Positions 1 to 8,337 of a stretch of 64,000 nt of DNA are shown piece after piece. A program made the translations under genes and the position numbers. This DNA comes from a bacterium. GTDB taxonomy: Bacteria; Vulcanimicrobiota; Xenobia; Xenobiales; JADMJV01. Every line of letters starts with the position of its first letter. The stretch's first letter is position 1. Under the pieces are notes generated by a model that saw nothing but the letters and a program-made list of their open reading frames with translations, made no database searches and was not told the DNA's origin. The stretch lies in the NCBI GenBank assembly GCA_018780265.1, contig JADMJV010000024.1, positions 29,851 to 93,850 on the forward strand, given 5' to 3'.

Positions 1-1940
1 CCGCTTTGGGCTTGAACGCAACCGGAATGGGGCAGGTGGTCTGGCCGTGGGCGCTGCTACTAATAGTGGATGGTCCGCTACCAGCCTTGATCGTGGCGGC
101 TTTGCTGTGGACACTCTCGTACGGGATGGTCAACGCCATTCATCGCGTCTATGCGGTTCAGGCCAGTGAAGCCATCAGTCAGCGCGACCAGTCCCTGGCA
201 GCCTTGCAGCAAGTCCGCGAAGAGCTGACGGAGCAGAAAATCACCCTGGCCGTGGAGGCCCGTCAACGCCGTATGGTAGAGCGCCTGGCCGAGCAGTTGG
301 CCGAAGGGCCCGACTTTGGCCAAACTCAACGGGCCGTTCTGGATACCGTCAGTCGCTTGCTGGTGGCTCGTTCGGTGGTGCTTTTTTTGTGGCATCCCAC
401 CGGCTCCCGCCTGGAGCCTACTTGTTGGAATTCCCCCGAGACCGAAAGGCTGTACCAGGTAAGCTTTACGGGCTATGTGGAGCCCCTGGTCGATCTTTGT
501 TGGAGCCGGGGGCGGTTGGTTCAGCGTCAAGGGGATGGTCAGTTGCTCAGCGATGTGTTTCTCAGTGAGGATCAGGGCATGGCTGTGCCCATGCCCGAGC
601 TAGGGGTGATCTATGTCGGTCGGGAGAAACATCCCTGGACTCAGCCGGACCGTCAACTGCTGGAGTGGATCGCCGAAAAGGCCGTGCTGGGACTGCGGGC
701 GGCCTGGCGTCATCATCATCAGATAGAGCAGCAGCGCGAGGCGAGCACGCTCAATATCCAGTTGCGCGAGCATGTGCAACTGTTGGAGAGACTGGTCCAG
801 GGCACCGGCTGGCTCAGTTCTCAACTTACTCTAGAGGGGGTCTTGTTCGCTCTGGAGAGGGAGCTGCCCAAACTGCTCGACCACGATTATGCGGCGGTTT
901 TCTTGGGCCCTCCCGACAACCTTCAGGTGGTCCACTCCTGGGTGACTTCTGACCAGTATGGAAATATCGACCCTGTCCCTTATCAGCGCATTGCCACGGT
1001 CGCTTTGCAGCGCAAAACCTCTCTGCTTTATGCCAATATGGAAGATCAGGCTCTGCGCAGTTCGTTGTGCGTGCCCTTTAAAGATGAGCCGGCCGGAGTA
1101 CTTCTGGTGGCTGCGGCAGGCAGCGATGCCTATCAGCGCGAGCAGTTGCACCTGCTGACGTTGCTTGCCCTGCAATTCAGTGTCACTCTACGCAATGCCG
1201 GTCTCTATGAGGAAGTTCAGCAGGCCAAGATGCGTCTCGAGCAGTCTCAAGCCCAACTGATCCAGTCCAGCAAATTGACCGCCATCGGACAATTGGCCGC
1301 TGGCGTGGCTCACGAATTGAATACGCCCCTTGGGGCAGTCTCGCTCTCGTTGGATTTACTTCAGATTCAGCACCCCGAGGGCAACCGCCATATCACGAAC
1401 GCACAGGGGGCGGTGGAGCGGGCCCGGGGCATTGTAGACAAACTGCTGGTTTACTCCCGGCGCACTCATCTGGCCGAGCCAGAACCGGTCTTTTTGGCCG
1501 AAGTCATCGAAGGCGCCAGTGAGCTGGTTCAGCCCAGATTGCGACAGCAGCGCGTGTCGTTGCAGTGCGACACGCAGGTCAACCCTGTGGTACAGGCCAA
1601 ACTGGTCGAGCTGCAGCAAGTGGTGGTGAACTTGATGCTAAATGCTGCTGACGCTTACGATGAGTCGGCCCAGGACAGGCGCCTGCTGGTTTCTTGCGGT
1701 CGAGATGGGGGAGGTGCCTGGATCAAGGTAAAAGACTGGGCAGGCGGAATTCCTGAGGACATCCATTCCCAGTTGTTTGACCCTTTCTTTACCACCAAGG
1801 CCATCGGCAAAGGCACGGGACTGGGCCTTTCGATCAGCAAGGAGATCTGTGCACAATACAGTTGCGACCTCAGCTTTGAGACTTTGGCCGGAGACGGTAC
1901 AACGTTCACCATGCGGTTCCCCATCGAGCGCCCCCAGTGA
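1..1940 (+). CDS. Sensor histidine kinase with two GAF-like regions (5' end outside window)
   Basis: This is the sensor of a two-component system, probably anchored in the inner membrane. A hydrophobic segment lies near the start, followed by a coiled coil, two GAF-like regions (about residues 100-230 and 270-405, counted from a TTG at base 6), a second coiled coil, and a kinase core. The H box AHELNTP carries the phospho-accepting His near residue 436. An N box (NLMLNAADAY) follows near residue 540, then the G1 box (DWAGG) and the G2 box (GKGTGLGLS). The frame is open to the left edge, so the true start and any upstream sensor part are missing. No response regulator is next to it on the right, so it may be an orphan kinase or pair with a regulator outside the window. 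The signal sensed is unknown. Confidence 0.85.
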   Translation, partial: ALGLNATGMGQVVWPWALLLIVDGPLPALIVAALLWTLSYGMVNAIHRVYAVQASEAISQRDQSLAALQQVREELTEQKITLAVEARQRRMVERLAEQLAEGPDFGQTQRAVLDTVSRLLVARSVVLFLWHPTGSRLEPTCWNSPETERLYQVSFTGYVEPLVDLCWSRGRLVQRQGDGQLLSDVFLSEDQGMAVPMPELGVIYVGREKHPWTQPDRQLLEWIAEKAVLGLRAAWRHHHQIEQQREASTLNIQLREHVQLLERLVQGTGWLSSQLTLEGVLFALERELPKLLDHDYAAVFLGPPDNLQVVHSWVTSDQYGNIDPVPYQRIATVALQRKTSLLYANMEDQALRSSLCVPFKDEPAGVLLVAAAGSDAYQREQLHLLTLLALQFSVTLRNAGLYEEVQQAKMRLEQSQAQLIQSSKLTAIGQLAAGVAHELNTPLGAVSLSLDLLQIQHPEGNRHITNAQGAVERARGIVDKLLVYSRRTHLAEPEPVFLAEVIEGASELVQPRLRQQRVSLQCDTQVNPVVQAKLVELQQVVVNLMLNAADAYDESAQDRRLLVSCGRDGGGAWIKVKDWAGGIPEDIHSQLFDPFFTTKAIGKGTGLGLSISKEICAQYSCDLSFETLAGDGTTFTMRFPIERPQ

Positions 1941-1986
1941 GTGAAGTGAATCTTGACTTCAGCGCAGAGCGCGGTAAACTGTAGAG

Positions 1987-3900
1987 ATGAGTTTGTGGGG
2001 GCGTCGCTTTTTTCGCCAGGGTTTTTCCATGGCCGAACTGATTGTGGCCATGGCCTTGTTGGCTTTGGGCGCCGTGGTGGTGGCTCAGGCTTTCACCAAC
2101 ATGCGCAGCAGTCGTGTTTATGTAAAGGCCGAAGCCGAACAGGTCGCCGAGCTTTTGCGCAGTCTGCGGCAGCAGGCCATCACTCAGGGTCGACCTTTGG
2201 GTCTGGGCATTCCCAGCGAAAATGGTACACGCACCGTAAGCGGTGGTTATTACTTGCTGGAGGGGGAGCATCGTCCCAAGGTGGTGCGCCGCATACTGAT
2301 GGGCAACCAGCAGGCCGTCCAGATCAGTGGCTGCCACTGGCCCGAACTTGCCTTTCAAGCCAGTTCTACAGGCGCTTTCAGCAATTCCAGCTACACGCTG
2401 GCAAACTGGGAGCCCCCATTCCCCCAGGACGGGTTGCTCATGTTTTTGCCCAGTGGCGAAGTGTTGACCAATCTGCCCACCTTTCAGGGCGAAACGGCGG
2501 TGGTCTTAGGCTATTCCCTGCAGGCAACCCCAAGTGTGGTCGGTGGCAATCCGGCCGTTGAGTTGCAGCAGGCCAGGGGCCCCGTGGTGGTTTGGTGTTC
2601 GATTCTTGGGGAAGTCCGCCTCGAAGGTGGGTTGCAAGGCGCCCCTGGCAGGATTAGCGAGACGGCTCCATCCAGTCAGCCCGCAACGGTCCCTCCATTG
2701 ACCCCCAACACCAACTCGTCGCCCACCTTTGTAGTGGCCACCGCTCAAAGCAGCCCGCTTCAGATCAGTCCTCCGGCCAACCCCAATACGCTGGCCACCG
2801 TGGCTCCCGGAAATACGGGCACTTTGCGCCGGTCCCGCTATATTTCTTTAAAAGTTACCGCCCGTGACCCGGATGGCGATGCCCTCTACTGCACCTGGGA
2901 TTCCGGTGGGCCCAATGGTACCTTTACCAAGGATGGCGAAGTTCGCATGCACTATGACCCCACCGACAAGTTGTGGGTTGCGACCTGGGCCTGGCATCCG
3001 CCCCAAATCGTTGCCGACAACCAGCAGTTTGCGCTGCAAGCTACCATTAGCGACAAGCGGGGTGGAACGGCCACTCTTTCAGGGGCTATTTCGGGCGGAG
3101 GAACCTTCCGCATTTTACCTCCTGGAAAGCTGGCTTTCAGTCGCGGGAACGACACCTGGATGTCTAACTGGGACGGCTCCGACCCGGTCATTGTGGCCGC
3201 CGGATTGACTCGCCCGCGTTGGTCTCCGGGTGGCACCATGATCTGTTGCAGCAATCCTGCGGGAAATCTCGTGGTAGTGACGCCCGACGGTCGCTCGCGG
3301 ACAACGATCTTTACGGGCGCAGGTTACACCAGCGCCGGCAGTTTCAATCATCGCAGCAACGGCGTCCTGTTCGCCAACCAGGGAACGGGCACAACCAGGA
3401 TCCTCGAGTCGGAGCCCTGGGCGGCGGGGGGAAATGGGTGGGACTACGACCCCGGAAACCTTGTGGCTACCAACTTTCCGCTCGGCAGTGATCCCGTCGT
3501 CGACTGCCATCCCTCCGACTACGCCGCCCTGGTGTCGAAGAGCGCGGGTGCACCCGGTCCCATTGTGTTGATCAACGAGGACGACACGGCCCTCGACGCG
3601 GTACTGCCCATTAGCGGCTTTGATGCCAGCTTTACTCCCAGCGGCGACGTTATCTACCGAGACGCTTCCAATCGGATCGCCATTCACCGTCTGGGTGGAG
3701 GCCCGCCAACGCCGCCCAGCGTTGCTTTTTCCAATGTGCGCCTGCCACGAACCTCCAATAATGGCGATTACGCGGTCTTTCAGGCCGATGACGCTGGCAA
3801 GGATAACTGCTACATCTTTTTCAACGGCCCGAACCTCACTCAGCCTCAAAAGCTGTTTAGCTTTCCCGAGCCGTGCCGTCACCCCGATTGGGCTCAGTGA
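1987..3900 (+). CDS. GspH/FimT-like pseudopilin fused to Ig-like and PD40/TolB-like propeller regions
   Basis: A prepilin-type N-terminus is clear: a short basic leader, then G-FSMAEL followed by a hydrophobic helix, as cut and methylated by prepilin peptidase. The next 150 residues look like a minor pseudopilin of the GspH/FimT type. A proline/threonine-rich linker follows near residue 240, then a module with a DPDGD motif typical of PKD or cadherin-like folds (about 270-370). The last 265 residues carry repeats of the WSPGG and TPDG type seen in TolB/PD40 beta-propellers. At 637 residues it is several times longer than normal minor pseudopilins. It probably sits at the tip of a type II secretion or type IV pilus-like filament. 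Start is ATG at 1987. No other pilus gene is adjacent; a PilC-like gene lies at 35588. Confidence 0.75.
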   Translation: MSLWGRRFFRQGFSMAELIVAMALLALGAVVVAQAFTNMRSSRVYVKAEAEQVAELLRSLRQQAITQGRPLGLGIPSENGTRTVSGGYYLLEGEHRPKVVRRILMGNQQAVQISGCHWPELAFQASSTGAFSNSSYTLANWEPPFPQDGLLMFLPSGEVLTNLPTFQGETAVVLGYSLQATPSVVGGNPAVELQQARGPVVVWCSILGEVRLEGGLQGAPGRISETAPSSQPATVPPLTPNTNSSPTFVVATAQSSPLQISPPANPNTLATVAPGNTGTLRRSRYISLKVTARDPDGDALYCTWDSGGPNGTFTKDGEVRMHYDPTDKLWVATWAWHPPQIVADNQQFALQATISDKRGGTATLSGAISGGGTFRILPPGKLAFSRGNDTWMSNWDGSDPVIVAAGLTRPRWSPGGTMICCSNPAGNLVVVTPDGRSRTTIFTGAGYTSAGSFNHRSNGVLFANQGTGTTRILESEPWAAGGNGWDYDPGNLVATNFPLGSDPVVDCHPSDYAALVSKSAGAPGPIVLINEDDTALDAVLPISGFDASFTPSGDVIYRDASNRIAIHRLGGGPPTPPSVAFSNVRLPRTSNNGDYAVFQADDAGKDNCYIFFNGPNLTQPQKLFSFPEPCRHPDWAQ

Positions 3901-4008
3901 CTCTTTAACAAGAGTTTAACAATTGGCGCTGGCATTTTTCCCTCATTTACTTCTGGCTCCTTAAGATAAATTCACAGACAGAGAACAGCGATTCGAGGAG
4001 CACCCACT

Positions 4009-4299
4009 GTGAATATCAATTCTTCTTTGCAGACCCAATGGACGCCCGCAGTCAATTATGTTCGCAATCTGACTCAGCCAGCCATTCCTCAGGTTCGCCC
4101 GGTAGAGCCCGTTGAAACGCCGATGGCTCCGGCCGCTTCTCCTCAAATTGCTTTGAAGTCGTGGTTGTCTCAATACTCCAATCAGCGTGACACCGGCCTT
4201 TTTGACCGGGTGGCCGCCGACCCCAGTCCTGAAGGCACGCTATTCCGTCGGGGTCTGATGATCTCAGGGGTGGTAAGCCTGGTTCAGGTAGGCGAGTAA
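4009..4299 (+). CDS. Small hypothetical protein, 96 aa
   Basis: The family is not recognised. A GTG start at 4009 follows a good ribosome site (GAGGAG at 3995-4000, 8 bases spacing). The N-terminal 60 residues are polar and rich in Pro, Ala and Val with no signal peptide. The C-terminal part (LFDRVAADPSPEGTLFRRGL) is more ordered. It stands alone between the pseudopilin gene and moaA, with 108 bases of AT-richer DNA upstream. The ribosome site and codon pattern support a real gene; the function is unknown. Confidence 0.55.
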   Translation: MNINSSLQTQWTPAVNYVRNLTQPAIPQVRPVEPVETPMAPAASPQIALKSWLSQYSNQRDTGLFDRVAADPSPEGTLFRRGLMISGVVSLVQVGE

Positions 4300-4330
4300 T
4301 CCTGGCCCAGAATGGGCAGACTGCTCCCAC

Positions 4331-5347
4331 ATGGTAATCGATGGTTTCGGTCGCCCTCTCTCTACTCTGCGTCTCTCGGTCACAGACCGTTGTAATCTGC
4401 GCTGCAGCTACTGCATGCCCGAAGCGACCTACCAATGGTTGGAAAAGCCGCACCTGCTCAGCTTCGAAGAGTTGGCTCGAGTGGTCCGGATCTTGAGGGC
4501 CTACGGGTTGGATCGGGTGCGAATTACCGGAGGCGAGCCTTTATTGCGTCAGGATTTGCCCAAGTTGGTGGCGATGTTGGCCGCCGTGGGTGTGTCAGAC
4601 CTTTCCATGACGAGCAATGCGGTACTGTTGGCTCGCTCGGCTTCAGATCTGTTGCTGGCAGGATTGAAGCGACTGACGGTCAGTCTCGACACCTTGAAAC
4701 CCGACGTCTTTGTAAAACTGGCCCAGCGCGACGAATTGGCGGCTGTGCGCCTGAGTTTGGATTTGGTTGCCGGCCTCGGCTTTCACGAGCTGAAACTCGA
4801 CACCGTGTTGGTGCGAGGCATTAACCACGATGAAGCCGTTGATCTGGTGAGGTTTGCCGGCGATCTCGGCGCTGAAATCCGTTTTATCGAGTACATGGAT
4901 GTCGGCGGTGCCACCGGTTGGAGGCCCGATCTGGTGGTCTCTCAGGCCGAGCTTTTGCAAATATTGGCCGGAGCTTTTGGAGAGGCGGTAGCTCTGCCCG
5001 GCCGTGGCGCGGCCCCCGCCCAACGCTTTCGATTAGGAAATGGTCAGACTATCGGCATCGTCGCCTCGGTCACCCAACCTTTTTGCGCCGATTGCGATCG
5101 CCTGCGAATGACGGCCGATGGTCAACTTCTGGCCTGCCTATATGCCAAGACCGGTCTGGATGTACGGACCAGCTTGCGACGGGGCGACAGCGATGACCAG
5201 ATCGGTCACCAGATCGGCGACTTCTGGCGGTCCCGTGTGGACCAGGGAGCGCTTCAGCGGGCCGGAATGCTGGAGCGAAGCGGCTACGTCAGTCTCGAGG
5301 AGTTGCGAACCAATCCGCGTCTAGAAATGCACACCAGGGGCGGTTAG
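4331..5347 (+). CDS. moaA: GTP 3',8-cyclase MoaA
   Basis: This radical-SAM enzyme converts GTP to 3',8-cyclo-GTP, the first step of molybdenum cofactor synthesis. The SAM-cluster motif CNLRCSYC gives Cys21, Cys25 and Cys28. A second [4Fe-4S] site near the C-terminus is formed by Cys252, Cys255 and Cys269. The protein ends in Gly-Gly, as functional MoaA requires, and its 338 residues match the family length. No other molybdenum cofactor gene is in the window. The only molybdenum-enzyme relatives here are the incomplete pair at 40249-41337. Start is ATG 4331. Confidence 0.95.
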   Translation: MVIDGFGRPLSTLRLSVTDRCNLRCSYCMPEATYQWLEKPHLLSFEELARVVRILRAYGLDRVRITGGEPLLRQDLPKLVAMLAAVGVSDLSMTSNAVLLARSASDLLLAGLKRLTVSLDTLKPDVFVKLAQRDELAAVRLSLDLVAGLGFHELKLDTVLVRGINHDEAVDLVRFAGDLGAEIRFIEYMDVGGATGWRPDLVVSQAELLQILAGAFGEAVALPGRGAAPAQRFRLGNGQTIGIVASVTQPFCADCDRLRMTADGQLLACLYAKTGLDVRTSLRRGDSDDQIGHQIGDFWRSRVDQGALQRAGMLERSGYVSLEELRTNPRLEMHTRGG

Positions 5348-5351
5348 CTGG

Positions 5352-5389
5352 TTGACTGGGATTAACAGTGTAATGTAATCTTGCACTGT
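5352..5389 (+). promoter_or_regulatory. Promoter and palindromic operator of the TetR gene
   Basis: A -35 box TTGACT (5352-5357) and a -10 box TGTAAT (5374-5379) are 16 bases apart. An imperfect palindrome, ACAGTGTAA then 7 bases then TTGCACTGT, spans 5365-5389, covering the -10 box and reaching into the GTG start at 5388. This fits autorepression by the encoded TetR protein. Because transcription should begin around 5386, the mRNA may have almost no leader. Confidence 0.6.
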
Positions 5390-6014
5390 GTCAAAAGGAA
5401 TAGCCGCCCGTAGAGAACGAGAGCGAGAAGCGTTACGCCAGCGCATTCTGGAGGCGGCTCGACAGCTTTTTCGACAAGAAGACTATGGCAGTGTGTCCCT
5501 TCGCAAAATCGCTGAACGGATCGAATATTCGCCCACCACCATTTATCTGTACTTCAAAGACAAGCACGCGCTGGTGATGGAGCTGGTAGCCGAGGGGTTC
5601 GCCCTCTTGTTGCACAAGATGAAACTGGCCGAGCAAGCCGACTCAGTGCAGACCTTGCGTCAATCCGGGTTGGAGTATTTGCGTTTCAGCCTGGAGGAGC
5701 CTCACTACTACCGCTTGATGTTTCAGTTGCACGACCAGGAACTCAACGATTTGTGCCGCCAGCACGAGCAGCGAGTTTCCGATGGCTGTTTTCAATATCT
5801 CATGGATACCATTGCCAGGGTGCGCCTCACTGGCAAGCTCGCCATGCCTCTTTCTGACCTGATGGTAGCCCACATCCTCTGGGCGGGCTTGCATGGGGCT
5901 GCCAGCCTGGCCCTGGGCGGCCTGCTCGACCGCCTGCCTGAGCAGGAGCGCCAGAGCTTTTTCGAGACCACAGTGGCCACACTCTCTCGAGCCGCTTTGG
6001 GGGGAGTCGCCTAA
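5388..6014 (+). CDS. TetR/AcrR family transcriptional regulator
   Basis: The N-terminal 60 residues form a TetR-type helix-turn-helix (ILEAARQLFRQEDYGSVSLRKIAERIEYSPTTIYLYFKDK), followed by an all-helical ligand domain. Length (208 aa) is typical. The GTG start at 5388 lacks any upstream ribosome site and coincides with the edge of a palindrome and the expected transcription start, so translation may be leaderless. The SDR gene 22 bases downstream is probably co-transcribed and is a candidate target. The ligand is unknown. Confidence 0.88.
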   Translation: MSKGIAARREREREALRQRILEAARQLFRQEDYGSVSLRKIAERIEYSPTTIYLYFKDKHALVMELVAEGFALLLHKMKLAEQADSVQTLRQSGLEYLRFSLEEPHYYRLMFQLHDQELNDLCRQHEQRVSDGCFQYLMDTIARVRLTGKLAMPLSDLMVAHILWAGLHGAASLALGGLLDRLPEQERQSFFETTVATLSRAALGGVA

Positions 6015-6035
6015 AGTCCGGGCGAAACCGCACCC

Positions 6036-6794
6036 ATGCATGACGAAGTAGTGTGGGTAACGGGGGCATCGGCGGGGATTGGACAGGCGACCGTGCGCCG
6101 CTTTGCGGCGGCGGGGGCCAAGGTTTTGGCGATGGCCCGACGCGAGCCACGCTTGCACGAACTCGAGAGTGAGTTTCCTGGACGGGTCAAAGGGCTGGTT
6201 TTTGACGTGACCGACGAGAGTGGTCGCGAAGCAGCACTCAATGCATTGCCCTCTCCATGGAGTGAACCTGCGGTTCTTGTCAACAACGCCGGGGCAGCCT
6301 TCGGTCTGGAGTTAGCCCAAGAGGCCAAATGGAAGGACTGGCAGCAGATGATCGATCTCAATGTAACCAGCCTGGTTTTTATGACCCACGCTGTGCTACC
6401 CGGCATGGCAGCCCGCAACCGGGGCCACTTGATCAACTTGGGGTCGGTGGCCGGCACCTACCCCTACAAGGGTGGCCAGGTCTACGGGGCCAGCAAGGCC
6501 TTTGTGGAGCAGTTCTCCTTGGGGCTGCGCTGCGACTTGTTGGGCAAGCAGGTGCGGGTGACCAGCGTTGAGCCGGGCGCCGTCCAGACCGAGTTTGCTC
6601 AGGTTCGCTTTGGTGGCGACAAGGACAAGGCCGCTCAGGTCTACAAGGGGTTTCAGCCATTGACTCCGGCCGATATTGCGGAGACGGTCTTCTGGTGTGC
6701 CTCGTTGCCCGGTCATGTAAACATCAACCGCCTTGAAGTGATGCCTGTGATGCAGGCTCCGGCTGGTTTCGTCTGGCATCGGGATGACTCTTGA
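6036..6794 (+). CDS. Short-chain dehydrogenase, YdfG-like (NADP-dependent hydroxy acid dehydrogenase)
   Basis: A classical SDR with the cofactor motif TGASAGIG (residues 9-16), NNAG (83-86), and the catalytic set Ser137, Tyr150 and Lys154. An Arg pair after the first strand (ARRE, residues 34-37) suggests NADP(H). The C-terminal pattern NRLEVMPVMQ is characteristic of the YdfG subgroup, which oxidises L-allo-threonine, serine and 3-hydroxy acids. It follows the TetR gene and overlaps the next gene by 11 bases. The exact substrate is inferred from family likeness only. Confidence 0.88.
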   Translation: MHDEVVWVTGASAGIGQATVRRFAAAGAKVLAMARREPRLHELESEFPGRVKGLVFDVTDESGREAALNALPSPWSEPAVLVNNAGAAFGLELAQEAKWKDWQQMIDLNVTSLVFMTHAVLPGMAARNRGHLINLGSVAGTYPYKGGQVYGASKAFVEQFSLGLRCDLLGKQVRVTSVEPGAVQTEFAQVRFGGDKDKAAQVYKGFQPLTPADIAETVFWCASLPGHVNINRLEVMPVMQAPAGFVWHRDDS

Positions 6795-7137
6795 CGAGTG
6801 GGTAGAGCATTACCCCCAGAGCCCGCTGGGGGTGTTGGTGACCTTGCTCGAGCAACTGCGTGAGGGTGAGCGAGACTATGAGAATTTTGAACAATCGCTG
6901 GCCGTTTTCGATGAGTTTTTGCAGGAATGGGCCCAAACGGTAAGTCAAGAGGACCCCGAGGGGGAGCTTTCGCAAGGTCTCATGCGGGCCTTGCAGGGGC
7001 TGGCCGATTCGGCGGCCGGCCTGCGCGACTACTCCGAATCCGGAGATGAGGATGTGGCCGATGCGGCCATGGCTTTGGCGGTGGAATCCCAGGAACTGTT
7101 GCTGGAAATGCTGGAACTGACCCAGGAAGCTTTTTGA
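6784..7137 (+). CDS. Acidic helical hypothetical protein, 117 aa
   Basis: The family is not recognised. The protein is strongly acidic and predicted all-helical, ending in a long amphipathic stretch with many Glu and Leu. It overlaps the SDR gene by 11 bases, so translation is probably coupled. Its layout resembles the 127-aa protein at 23156-23539: a short N-terminal helix, a central Glu-rich helix pair and a similar C-terminal LLxxxELxxE helix. The two may be distant relatives. No catalytic motif is visible. Confidence 0.7.
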   Translation: MTLDEWVEHYPQSPLGVLVTLLEQLREGERDYENFEQSLAVFDEFLQEWAQTVSQEDPEGELSQGLMRALQGLADSAAGLRDYSESGDEDVADAAMALAVESQELLLEMLELTQEAF

Positions 7138-7248
7138 AGTAAATTCAATCGTTAGCCAGGATGTGTTCGATTGACGGGGTATTTCAGTCGAACAAACTGG
7201 TGTTCTCGGGCTGATCCGTGGGCGCCTCAAGCTTTCTGGAGGGTTCCT

Positions 7249-8337
7249 GTGACTCCATCCGCCGAACGAGCGCCCATTGCCGCCGACAGTGCCCTGGCAT
7301 TGCCCAAGGTCCGACTCTTTCAGTTGTTGGAGGCCTGCCTTGCCTGTGCCACTATCGAAGCGTTGCGCAAACAGGTCATCGCCATGACTCAATTGGGGCC
7401 GGCCCGGGGGTCGTGGGAAAGCGCCGAAGTTGTCACGGTGCGGTGGGGTCTTTGGCGCGACCAACTCCGCCAAATTCAAGATTCCCGGTCCTTGGAGCGG
7501 GCCCGCCATTATCTGAAGAGGTTGCTCCGCAGTTTTGAGCAGGTAAAGACCCCCACCTTCAGCGATATCAATCTGTGTCGCTGGCAGGAATATGACGATC
7601 TCTGGACCGACAGCCTGTGGCACATCGAGCGTCGTGACCGCAGCGGCCAGCACTCCGGCCATTATTGGGGTAACTTTGTTCCACAGATTCCTCATCAACT
7701 GATGCGTCGTTTCAGTAAGGCCGGAGATTGGGTTCTCGACCCCTTCTTGGGCAGCGGTACCACTCTGATCGAGGCTCGTCGATTGGGCCGCAATGCGCTG
7801 GGAGTGGAGCTGCAGGAATCGGTGGCCCAAGAGACCTGGAGTCGAGTGCAGCGCGAAGACAACCCCCACCGTGTGCAATCCATCGTTCGTCAGGGGAATT
7901 CGGCCAGCTTTGACTTTCGCTCTATGCTCGATCAACACGAGATTGACCAGGTTCAACTGGCCATTCTGCATCCTCCCTACCACGACATCATCCGCTTTAG
8001 CTCGCTCCCCGAGGATCTCTCCAATCAGGCGGACGTCGACGCCTTTGTGGACGGCTTTGCCCAGGTCGTTGAGGGCGTGTCCAGGGTGCTTCAGCGAAAG
8101 CGCTATCTGGCCGTGGTCATCGGCGACAAGTATGCCGGGCAGAATTGGGTACCGCTTGGCTTTCTGACGATGCAGAGGATTCAAGAAATGGGCTTGAACC
8201 TGAAGAGCATTGTGGTCAAGAATTTTGAAGAGACTTTTGGCAAACGAAGTCAGCGTGAGCTGTGGCGCTACCGGGCCCTGGCCGGTGGATTCTACGTGTT
8301 TAAGCACGAGTATATCTTTCTCTTCCAAAAGCCATGA
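7249..8337 (+). CDS. Solitary DNA methyltransferase (N4-cytosine/N6-adenine type)
   Basis: The protein carries the SAM-binding motif DPFLGSGTT (near residues 164-172) preceded by a helix of the PxIPHQLMRR type, as in DNA methylases of the N4/N6 class. The catalytic motif is HPPY (residues 241-244), in place of the common DPPY, NPPY or SPPY. I chose GTG 7249 because GGAGGG (7238-7243) lies 5 bases before it; a TTG at 7171 would add 26 residues without a ribosome site. The stop overlaps the next ATG (ATGA). No restriction endonuclease gene is next to it, so it is probably regulatory or an orphan enzyme. An RNA substrate cannot be excluded. Confidence 0.75.
   Translation: MTPSAERAPIAADSALALPKVRLFQLLEACLACATIEALRKQVIAMTQLGPARGSWESAEVVTVRWGLWRDQLRQIQDSRSLERARHYLKRLLRSFEQVKTPTFSDINLCRWQEYDDLWTDSLWHIERRDRSGQHSGHYWGNFVPQIPHQLMRRFSKAGDWVLDPFLGSGTTLIEARRLGRNALGVELQESVAQETWSRVQREDNPHRVQSIVRQGNSASFDFRSMLDQHEIDQVQLAILHPPYHDIIRFSSLPEDLSNQADVDAFVDGFAQVVEGVSRVLQRKRYLAVVIGDKYAGQNWVPLGFLTMQRIQEMGLNLKSIVVKNFEETFGKRSQRELWRYRALAGGFYVFKHEYIFLFQKP

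Noticed and set aside
7163..7194. GTTCGA/TCGAAC inverted repeat before the methyltransferase
   Set aside because: Only six pairs with a 17-base gap, and no promoter boxes in good spacing; expected by chance at this size.
6724..8328. A 534-codon minus-strand open frame
   Set aside because: It is antisense to the SDR tail, the 117-aa gene and the methyltransferase, which have family motifs. The product has no recognisable domain.
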